From: Xestospongia muta
Lineage: Eukaryota > Porifera > Demospongiae > Haplosclerida > Petrosiidae
Assembly (NCBI GenBank): GCA_963693285.1
Contig: OY848922.1
Coordinates: 4,390,923-4,454,922 of the forward strand
Direction of reading: 5' to 3'
Length of the DNA stretch: 64,000 nt
Positions 36,501 through 48,500 of this stretch are shown here, one piece after another (the stretch's first letter is position 1; each line of letters begins with the position of its first letter). The notes beneath the pieces were generated by a model. The model was not told the DNA's origin and did no database searches. It saw only the letters and a program-made list of their open reading frames with translations. The position numbers and the translations under genes were made by a program.

Positions 36501-39500
36501 TCTTTCTTACCTTATCAACAACAGTAATGTCAGCACCATTAGTAATTAATATTTTGATGATCTCTGGATGATTATTGTAGGCTGCAATATGTAATGCAGT
36601 ACGGCCATTCTGTATCAATAAAACAAAGAAGCAGTACATATTCAATGAACACTATAAAGATAAATTTCAACTCAATGTATTATTAACACATAATGCATTT
36701 ATGATTTTAATAATTTCACTTAAACATCCACTATGTTATATTGTCAACATGGTACAATTATTATAAAGTTATTTTCATGTATATATACCTAGTAAATATA
36801 CTCTAGACTAGTGTGCTACATTACTAAACTCTTAACAAACCAATCTATCTAAACACAGGTATAATTAATATAATTCTGCCGAAGAACCTCTGGAACTTTT
36901 AGGAATATAATGAGTATATCAAATATAAGGTCACAGTTATGAAAGCTGTAGCTACACTAGTAACTGTTTATTGACAAGACTATAGTTCAAGCTAAATGCT
37001 TGAAGTAATCCTTTTATCAATGAATTAAAACAAAAACTAAGCGTTACATATTCCACCCAATTTCCTATACAGTAAAAAAGAACTACCCTTAACAGACGAT
37101 TTGCAGCTTTCTCTTCATTCACTCAGTAATGTTAATAAATACCTATGTTTTTATTTCCATGGAATACTTCCCAATATAGCTATAGGTATTGAATGTTTAG
37201 TCCCAACAATTTTTACAATATATTGTATAATTACCTTTATTGTCCCATTCCACAGCTACCCAATAAGCTTGTAAAGTTAACAAGTACCACCTGACAGGTA
37301 TGTACACTATCATAGGGGTAGGAAAGGGGGGCAGGAGGGGTTGAAACCCCCCCCCCCCCATTCAAAATCAGGGGGGCTAAGCTCTCCCTGGTTTCTACTC
37401 AAGTCTATGTACATAATAACCACTTGACTGAAGTGGTTTTGAAACTGATATTATTAGGTTATTAACAATTATACCAACTGATTTTGTGGCAACAAATTTG
37501 TCTGTTTCAGCTCTCTATTGTCCAGATTCTTTACTAATCTCAACCTTCAACCAATAAATAACTCTATCATATTAAGATGTTACGACTAGCTCTGAGCACT
37601 GAGCTTGGACATGTAATTTCCAATACTGAAATTTCTATTTAATCAAATCGTTTGGTGTTACATGTTAGCAAAACTTTCATTCTTTCAATGACTGGATCTT
37701 TCATCCAATGTGCTCCTATAATAAATACTCTACTCATTATAATAACTTATAAAAGATTCTTTTTAATATTCTCTATTATATCTATTATACCACACTTCAA
37801 ATCATTACTGCAACTAGTGTCTACAAAAAAGTATTGAGTTTTTTATGCAACAATATTGTCTCTTTCTAATTCTTATCATCTTCAAACACTCCTGAGGCCA
37901 TATCTTTGATAAGGAGTTAATAAAGACTGTACAACATACAATAGTTGCCTCCTTTTTTGCCTTATTTTATACAAATTCAGTTCTAAGATTAAAAAAGGTA
38001 TGAAAGTAATTGTTCATCTTTATACTAAAGTCAATCAAGTTACTCTTCTTATACCAACCAATGACATGGCTCTAATCATAAAAGATCAGAGTGACTTAAG
38101 CTGCAGTCATGATAAAATAAGACATAGCCAAAAACCTTCTATCTATAGTTAATGACTGAGACATTGTTAGCAATAAACTAAGCTATGGTTAATAATCAAT
38201 TATTTTGTAGAAAAAAAATGTTGTTAGTAGACTATGTATTTGCAGTATAATTACAGAAGTTTGTTCAAAGTGGTCATGATCAGAATAATTATATTCATTG
38301 GTTGATATTTTAAGATATTATCCTAAGTCTCAAATAATGAAAACAATTACTATTGATTTTATATTACTAACAATGAAATATTTGATGGAAAAGGAATGTT
38401 GGTAGCTTATTGCTGGTGACAAATGATACTGGAGCATTTTGTTTGTACAGATCATGCAAAACTATATATATACAATGTTATAACATGATAAACTTATTCT
38501 TAGGTAATTTGGTACATTGAACACACCAGGTACATAATTGAAGTGATTATGCCAGTCTTCACATTTAATAAACAATAACAAATAGCACAAAAGAGTATTT
38601 TCACTGATCAATAAAAACATTTTAATATCATGCTTAGCATATTATTCATAAAATATGATTACTTGATGTAATCACACTGTGATCTTTCATACCTTATCAA
38701 CAACAGTAATGTCAGCACCATTAGTAATTAATATTTTGATGATCTCTGGACAATTATTGTGAGCTGCCAAATGTAATGCAGTCCAGCCATCCTGTATCAA
38801 TAAAACAAAGAAGCAGTACATATTCAATGAACACTATAAAGATAAATTTCAACTTAATGTATTATTAACACATAAGACATTTATGATTTTAACAATTTCA
38901 CTTAAACATCCACTATATTATATTGTTAACATGGTACAATTATTATACAGTTATGTTCATGTATATATTACTACTAAATAATCTACTGTAGACTAGTAAG
39001 CTTACATTACTAAACTCTTAACAAACCAATCTCTCTAAACACAAGTATAATTAATATAATTGTGCCAGAGAACCTATGCAACTTTTAGGAATATAATGAG
39101 TATATCAAATATAAGGTCACAGTTATGAAAGCTGTAGCTACACTAGTAACTGTTTATTGACAAGACTATAGTTCAAGCTAAATGCTTGAAGAAATCTTTT
39201 ATCAATGAATTAAAACAAAAACTAAGTGTTCCCTATTCCACACAATCTCCTATAATTATAAAAAATGGCTTAAGTTAAGCTAAATCACTAGACAAAAAGC
39301 TAACTATCCTGTAAATTTGGCTTATTGGATATGAACAGGATAGTTGAGCCTGAGGTATCCTCATGATTTACTGTAGTTGTCCTGATACAGTATATGCCAC
39401 ATTTTGGTCAGCTAATGATATCTGAAATAATTTGTTACCTATAATGTGTCAAATATGTCACCTATTAGTAGATGTAGGATAATGGATAGATAGGTCATAT

Positions 39501-42500
39501 TTGGTTAATACATAGAATGAGGTATAAATATTATTGAATTTAATTTAGTACAGAAATTCACACTAACTTGGGTCAATAGTAATAATACATGAAACTTTGT
39601 CTGAATGCAAGTGTGAAAAATACAAATGTTAAGAGAACAAAGATTTTTTCACTCTATAACAACCGTCCTCATGGATGCAGATCTTTGAATATGAACAACG
39701 CTGCTTTATTAATCGTATAGAAACAAAACTATAATAACTTGGATGTTCAAATTTATCAGCACACCAGAATTGCATAGGCTTACCTATCCTACCAAATTGG
39801 CGATGGGGGAGATACCATAAACAAATAGCTATTGTCAAATTTGAAACCTCATCTACAACACTGAAAGAAACAGGACCAAAGTGATGTATCTTTACAGGAA
39901 GAAAGCTACTGTTGCGTTCTAATTGGGTATACAAAGGAGTAGGAAATAATCCAAAGATTGCTACATCCCAATGTGTAAGAGCATCTAATAGGAATTTCAT
40001 ATGTTGAAGTTGATGAAAACACAATCATTATAATGCCATTTTGTAGTTGAATGAGCTCAGATACAAGTGTATCTAAAAAGGTGTTCATGTGAAGGTTTGG
40101 CTCATGAGTCGAGGTCTAGGTAATATTCCTACTGTTAAGACATTCTCCTTTTTAAAGCGAGACATATGTGATAAGTTCATAATTGTTAGGTATATCATCC
40201 CAACTGAGTATGTGAAATGCTTAAACCAATCCACATTCAGCATTAGTGCAATTATGTTCAATGGGATTTTGTATCTGATGTTCGTATAAGTTTTTCAAAT
40301 TTCTCCATCATAAACATCAGTTAAGTTTGTATTTCAACTATCTACATAAGTCGATAAAACCAGGACGTAGAACCATTTGCTGTATATACATTTTCAAAGG
40401 GTAATAGCAGTAAACTTTTAGTGGGTAGTAAATACACTTGCAGAAGAAAAACAAACAGACTTCAACAAAGTAGAACAACATGGTTGACGAAATGTCTTTA
40501 CAGAATGGTTAGGAAATTGATTGTTTAAGCACCTGCAGTTCTATTGTGAAAGTGAACATGAGATATGTTCATGAACAGTAAGGCATTCTGGAGAAACAAA
40601 ATAAATGAAAGGTTTGACTTCTATTGGTGAACAGTTACTTTTTTTAGCCATATACAATGAAATTGCAAACTTGTTAAAATGTGAGTTGAATGTTGAATAC
40701 TTTGCTGAATACTTTCGACATAAACTTAATCAATTCATCAATTGTATTCTCAGGAATGTAAAGGAACGCCTACTTACTCCACCCACAAACGTTGAGCATA
40801 CGCTTCGATCGTAGTGTGAATTGTAAAGACAGCTAAAGTTCTAACGAGTCTGCGTTCCTATATTGACATGTCTTCTTTTTTGAACCTGAAATGGAACGGT
40901 AAAATGTACACTTTTACAAACTAGTTGTACCTCTTGCTCTGAGGAAGATTCAAAAAAGGTACGGACAAATGCCAGAAGAAAGAGAGCGTTACCTGTATCC
41001 AAAGTCTGGAGAAAAAACTACCTGTCAATCGCAATAGAAGAAACAAGCAACCTAGCAATAGTTATAAATTCAAAGGACTTACAAAATCAACAGAGCCAGT
41101 TTTAAAGTTTTACCTATCATCAACTACACCAACATTAACACCTCTTCCTTCACAAGTTTCCACTGACGGTACGTTATCTAGTTAGTATTATTGTTAGACA
41201 TTTTGTTAGAATTTGTACAGTAGAAAGTACAGACTTTGTTGAGTATTGTGTTACATAAATATTGACAAGTTGTGCTTACATTTATTATTTAAACTTATTG
41301 TGTTTGTGTAGGCCTAAGTGTAAATTCTTTTAGTAGTCCATGTACTCCATGTACATCTGACCCCAATGTATGTCTGAAGAGTCTGTAATTGGCAGTATGA
41401 AAGAAAAGGTAGAAGCCATTGAATCCAGTTGTAATACCGGGAAGAAAACAGTATGGCCAGATAAATATCCAATACAGTTAGCGTAAGTTACTAAGTTTCT
41501 ATGTTCTTGATTTATCACTTCACTACCACAGTGAGAGACAAGACGAGTATATAACGTTCTTTAGAGTGAGAGTGAGTCCTTCACTGGTTTCCAGATAGGG
41601 AACGGGTTAGTTTTAATATTTGTTTTTTGTGTTTTACTTCTTATTTTTGCCTATGCATTAGCAAAACATACCTAGTATTGAAAACAAGAGAGTTCTTGAT
41701 ACTTTATTGAAAGAACTGAAAGCACTGAATCCAGTATTTCTGACTGATAATATCTCTGGTTAGTTTAAATTTAATGTTGTTCAGCACATTCATTTTGTCA
41801 TAGTATATGATCATCACAAGCTAAGAGGCAACTTCTAAAGAGAGTCTGAGGGCCTTTCTAATCTCGAAATCGACTAGATGATATTCCCAGATGGATTTAA
41901 ACTTGCTTAAAAACACATTTATTATAGAAATGTATATTTCATTTTATATAACAGTGATGGTTTAATGCAATATCATTTCAATGATTGAAGGAAATATGAC
42001 AAAAATGTGACATATAATTAACTTTTACTGTCAAATTTAACATAGCTAGATATGTCACCTTTCATTGCCATGATAGGTGCTAGCTATAGTGCCCTACCCT
42101 GCATCTGTAAATCTACAGTATAGTTGGAACTATCCTTGATACCCAACATGTAAGAACATTTGACCTATACTTAACCTATAATGAAGAGATAATGATACAG
42201 TATTGTTGTGTTTTATTCTAGTGAATTGATTAGAGAGTGTGAAAACTATGTAATTAAGTATATGTTTCAGATAGGGCAGTTATTATAGTAGAAATGCAAA
42301 ACAATAAGTTTTCATTTGTATTTGTCGTTATTGATGTTACACAATTAACAGTCTAGTCTCTCTTTTACAAACGATAATAGAGACTCATTTTCAGTGATTT
42401 ATTCAAACTTGATTATGTGTATATTATATACATATTGTTAAAAGGCTAGCAGTAAAAAAGTGAAAACCATTATTTGGATTTTTACAGAAGAAAGTTCAGT

Positions 42501-45500
42501 AAATAATATATATAAAATTATCATAATTTCTTGAACTTTGGATAACACATATCAAAGAGAGTTTTTATAAGTTTTATGTGCCAAATTTAGTAGTATTGAT
42601 CAAATGAATTAACATTGGTATTTGTGATATCTCTTTTCATTTAATGACAAACTGTATACCTGCAACTGCTAATAATGTAATTGTGTTGTTATCTCTGTTT
42701 AATAAATAATGCAAGTCGCTATGTTATCTCACTTTATTAATTACAGTCATATCTGCTCCTTGTTCTAATAAGAACTCAGCCACTTTGAGATGTCCCTTCA
42801 TACATGCTAACATCAATGCAGTATTACCATCCTAAAGAATTATAAATATGATATAAAATGGTCAATTTAAAAAAAAATCATTATGTGCAATATAACAATT
42901 GCCTTTAGTCACAACAGGATAGGAAAATACTTTAATTTAGCATAATATTATAGAACTTAACCCAATCACAATTCAATCATTAATAAATGTATTGTTTTAG
43001 CTTCACCAATCAAAATGGCATTCATTCATAAATAATATTGCATTGCTATGTTCCAATTATTATTTCTTTTCAAGCATATCATTTCATAACACACAGAGAT
43101 GAAAATATTTTAATGTAGTACAGCAATATAGATAAGAATTAGGTAGGATTATAATAACAAAATTAAACTTTAATCAACAAGAGTATTGGAGATGCCAAGG
43201 TGTTTAATTGAAATAATTATACTGCATGGCTATCAAAATTTATTAGTGCAGCATCAGTAGCGTTAAAGTTGCTATAACAGCTATTTAATTGATGAGGACC
43301 GTCTTTGATACAATCTTAGAAAGGTATAATAGGTCCTATCACATGTAATCTACATGTAATCTAGAATAACTTGTTACATAATCAAATAGCTGCAATGGAT
43401 GATGCTGAATTGCAAAATAATACTTAAAGATTTTCTTTTGCAGGTCATGTGAAACTAGACATTTACAATGTTAAAACATGAGCAAGGAATTCTTAGGTTA
43501 ATGTGGTACACTTTATATTCCAGGTAGAAAAATTAAGTCATTATGTCTGATTGCACATTCAAGATAATGACATAGCAATTACATCTCACAAAGTCTTTTA
43601 AAAGAAAAAATAACATGAAATTGCAAGACAATTTTAAGACACTTCTATTATACAAATTTACATTTTGATAACTAATTAAGAAAGAAGCTGCCAAATTTTA
43701 TTGGTTATATGAAAAAGACATTTTACTAAATGTATAATAATTCATAAATAAAAGTTTAGTTTGCTATGTTACTTTTAAATGTAATGTTAACTAACAAATA
43801 TAATAACAGACATCATAACACTAGAACTTGTGTTATGGTAAGACATAAACTTTCTTAAGTGCATGATAGTTTCTATATGAAAAGATTATCATGATATAGT
43901 ATCAACAGTGTGGTTGACCTTAAAGTATCAATGAATGTGTGTAAAAGAGTATATATAGAATATAGTTGTTGAATTACTGTCAACAAAAAAAGCTGTTAAC
44001 AAAATAGCACATTTCAGTGAATTCATACATACAAACAAGTATTATGTAAAACACAATATTCTAGTCACACCCCAACTTCTCCTTTTCACTACATGTTACT
44101 ACTAACAAATATCTCTCTCTAACTCTTGGTATAATTTTACTCCTTTTATTCTACTCAGTGGCAGCTTTAAGGAACTTTGACCATTGAGATGACCTCTTAG
44201 TAAATTTTAACAGTTACAATTAAGACTATATTTGGACTAACATTCAGAAAAAAGAGCATTGATCTAGTAGATGATCCCATGCAAACTTGGACCTTGAAGA
44301 CAAAATATGTCAGTCTTGTTTCGTCTAAGGAAAAAAAATTACAGACAGAAAATGTCCTAGTAGACAAGTTGTGTTGCAACATTGATCCAAAAATTGATTA
44401 TTGGTGCTGGATTCAATCGTATCTTGTTAAATTAATTACAATGGGTGTAACGCAAAGTTCTAAAATAATTTATAACTGAACTAATAATATACTCAAGTCT
44501 GTGGTAGCACTTTTGTAAATTTAATATGAGTCAATTCTGTCTTTAGTTTAATTAATTTTAGTACAAACAAGTAGTCGGAGTATAAGAAAAATGTTAGACT
44601 ACAAAACTTTTATATTTACAAGCAAGTGTTTGAGATAAGACTATGGCTTTAATTGCAGCCAAATATTTGTTTGGGTATCATCAGCATTGTTAGGAGTATG
44701 TAAATCTTATTACCCTATTAATAATATAATATTAAAATCATAGCAAATCACTAGAAAACAGACAGAGAGTTTTGACAAAGAACAAACGAATGAAATGGTC
44801 TAACTGTAAAAAATTTAGTATTATTTCCTTTGTTGTATGGCTTTGTTAAAATAATTGTGTGCACTTCCTGTTCTCTCAGTTGTAATCATTGTTTGCTAGT
44901 TGATATAAGAGTTTAGTTATTTCTAAAGCTTCGTAAACCTATATCATATTGGTGGCAAGGCTATTTATTAGAAGCAATGATAAAATTTTGCAAATATGAT
45001 TTGACGAGTTTGATCCCAAACTGGAGAGCTGGAACAGTACACAGAGAGACTGTGACATTTCCTGGAAGATAATGGTATTGAAGATGCTGCAAGGAAACAG
45101 TCTACATATTTATCAGTTGTAGGACCAATCACTTACAAGCTATTCACAAACCATATTGCACAGAAAAGCAAAGTAAAAAAGGCTGCAACAACTTACAACA
45201 AAATTCTGAAGGATCACCATGACTTTAGTGTTCTAAGATTTTTTGAAAATATTAATGAGTTTTGGACATGAACTCAGAAACCATGAGAGACAAAAACACA
45301 GTTTATAGCTGAATATAGAGCACTTGCTCAACATTGCTCATCATTGTAACTTTAGAGCATCCATAATCAGGAATAACAAAGTGTACTGGATTGACAATGT
45401 ACATATGGAATGAAGACTACCCTCCAGAGGAAGCACTCACATTTAAGAATATTATAAAATTCACAATAAGTTAGGTTCTCACAACTTCAGAGTCACCTTC

Positions 45501-48500
45501 ATTTTTAGTCTAAACTTCATCTTTAGTCATTTTTAGTCTAGGTTTGAGCTGTAGTAGAAAAAAACTTTCTTGTTTGGTCATAATGTACCATACTCATAAC
45601 GTTTTTTGTGACGAAAAGACAGATAACTTTTTCGTCAGTCTTTCCACAACATTAGAGTAACTTACACAAGATCGTGCGGATCTCTTTTGGCCGCCTTCTA
45701 CAGGACAAACGAGCGAAAGAACGAACTACTTTACCCTGCTACCATAAAGTACAATCCCTTACTTGTTTGTTCTGATACCTTTGATAATTTATTATCTTTA
45801 CTGTGCGAAGTAACAAAGTTTATAAAAAATATTTTCTGGCACATGAGTAGGGGGACAACAATTATGTCAATTCGTACGAGCGGCAAAACTCTTCTCACGA
45901 TCAAGCAAACTGAGAAAACTATGGCTGCTAGGATTGGTTGATGACTGAACTACAACAGCATAGCCAAACCTTTTTTTTCAGCAGGGAGTTCACTTCTCCA
46001 AAGAGCAAAAGATTAGAGTGGGTGTGGACATGAGTATTCGGACACACCTTCATCAGTGCAGCATTCTCTCAACGTTGCTCAACTTGTTTGCTCTCACTCT
46101 CGCCTTCGCTCTCAAATTGGTCATTGCTTTCATTATTGCTCTCATTCTCACCTTTAACTTTGCTCTAAACGTCATTGTGGCCTTTGCTCTCAACGTGTTC
46201 ACTCTCACTGTGGCCTTTGCTCTTAACTTGTTCACTCTCATTGTGGCCTTTGCTCTCAACGTGTTCACTCTCATTGTGGCCTTTGCTCTCAACTTGTTCA
46301 CTCTCATTGTGACCTTTGCTCTCAACGTGTTCACTCTCATTGTGGCCTTTGCTCTCAACGTGTTCACTCTCATTGTGGCCTTTGCTCTCAACGTGGTCGT
46401 TGCTCTCATTGTTGCCTTTGCTCTCAACGTGTTCACTCTCATTGGGGCCTTTGCTCTCAATGTGTGTCAAGGTGTATAGAATATAGTTGAGAACAGAAAA
46501 AGCAGTTTACAAAACAGCACATTTCAATGAATTAATTAGTATGTAAAACGCAATATATTACCCTATTAATAATATAATATTAAAATCATAGCAAATCACT
46601 AGAAAACAGACAGAGAGTTTTGACAAAGAACAAACGAATGAAATGGTCTAACTGTAATAATTTAGTATTATTTCCTATCGTTGTATGGCTTTGTTAAAAT
46701 AATTGTGTGCACTTCCTGTTCTCTCAGTTGTAGTCATTGTTTGCTAGTTATATAAGAGTTGAGTTATTTCTAAAGCTTCGTAAACCTACTATATCATATT
46801 GGTGGGGAGGCTATTTATTAGAAGCAATAATAACAAGGTTGCTAATATGATTTGATGAGTTTGAAACCAAACTGGAGAGCTGGAACAGTACACAGAGAGA
46901 CTGTGACATTTCCTGGATGGTAATGGTATTGAAGATGCTGCAAAGAAACAGTCTACATATTTATCAGTTGTACAACCAATCATTCACAAGTTATTCACAA
47001 ACCATATTGCACAGAAAAGCAAAGTAAGAAAGGCTGCAACAACTTACAAAAGGTGGTATAGAATATAGTTGACAACAGAAAAAGCAGTTTACAAAACAGC
47101 ATATTTCAGTGAATTCATTAGTATGTAAAACACAATATATCCTAGTCACACCACAACTCCTCCTCTTCACTACATGTTACTACTCACAAATATCTCTTTC
47201 TAACTCTTGCTTCAATTTTACACTTTTATCCTAATCAGTGCCAGCTTTAAGGAACTTGACAGCAGAGATAACCTCTCAGTAAACTTTACAAGTTACAATT
47301 GAGACTATATTTGGACTAACATTCAGAAAAAAAGAGCGTTGATTTTGGAATAGCTATCAAATAAAAAAAATGATAGCGTAGTTGCATTGGAAAGTAGATT
47401 ACAAATTGCTACCAAGTGATGAAATTATTATGAACCAGTACTGTTAATAGTGGTAAGCACAGCAATGACTTCTCTTAAACTTGTATTATGGTCAGCCATA
47501 ACATTTTCTTAGGTCAGTGGTAGTTCTAAGTGAAATGATTATCAAGATATAGCATCAAGAATAATTACACTTGTCATTAATGGTTCCTACAATAGTTCTT
47601 TAACTATTGTTCTTTAATCATTCTAGTAAGTTATAAAGGTTCTGTTTAATCATACCTCTTATATCTATTATGCCGTACTCCAAATGATGACTGAAACTAA
47701 TGAAATTAAGTGTCTACAAATTCTGTTAAGTTGTTAAGCAACAACATTGTCTTTTTCTAATTCCTATTTCCCCTAGACTTATGCAAACACTCTTGAGGCC
47801 ATAGTTTTACATGGACTTCATAAAGACTGTACAACATATAATAGCTGCTTCCTTCTTTTGCTTTATTTTATAGAAATCTTAGTTCTAAGACTACCATTTC
47901 TTTCTTGTTTGATAAAGTTATGAAAGTGTTCGTTAATCCTAATACTAAAATCAATCATGTTTCACTTCTTATACTAACCAATGGCATAGCTCTGATCATT
48001 AAGGATTACTGTGTCTTAGCTGCAGTCATGATATAAAGAAAGATGGCCAAAAACCTTCTATCCATACTTAATGACTGAAACAATGTTAGCAAGAAACTAA
48101 ACTATGACTAACAACATTGTTGTACAGTCATGCTCAAATACAGTTACTGTAATATACTCTAGATGGTATGTCATGATATACTGCATTACTGTTCAATAAT
48201 GGAAGACTCTATAATAAGTAGAGAGTACTTAACAAACCAGTCTATTCAAATGCAGCAAGTAACTAAGGAAATTATGTATGCACAAAGTATGTGTGTAATG
48301 AATGTAATAATGTTACAAACTTAAATCACATGGTAAACCTGATAGCACAAGTGTATTATGGTCATTGAAAAAGAATAGATACTGTATTAAAGATCATTAA
48401 TAACAATCACATCAAATAAACAGATGTTCTGTGTAAATTAATTTAGCTGCACATTTATAATAATATTTGATAAATAATATAACCATAAATGTAACTCACT

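Larger units (their letters stand above)
34770..36960 (-). repeat. Ankyrin exon-intron tandem cassette, unit 1
   Basis: About 2.19 kb nearly identical to 36,961-39,150. The unit starts at 'caagactatagttca(g/a)gctaaatgcttgaa' and includes a poly-C hairpin region and the 99-nt exon 36,511-36,609. Confidence 0.9.
36961..39150 (-). repeat. Ankyrin exon-intron tandem cassette, unit 2
   Basis: Direct tandem copy of 34,770-36,960. The first ~90 bp of a third unit follow (39,150-39,240) before the similarity stops. A more diverged copy of the same junction is at 55,640-55,850. Confidence 0.9.

Noticed and set aside
34770..39150. CRISPR-like or satellite array
   Set aside because: The repeats are 2.2-kb exon-intron units with splice sites, not short spaced repeats.
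46018..46479. Long plus-strand frame with a repetitive hydrophobic protein
   Set aside because: It is created by the 33-bp minisatellite, which is open on both strands; no promoter, splice or homology evidence singles out this frame.
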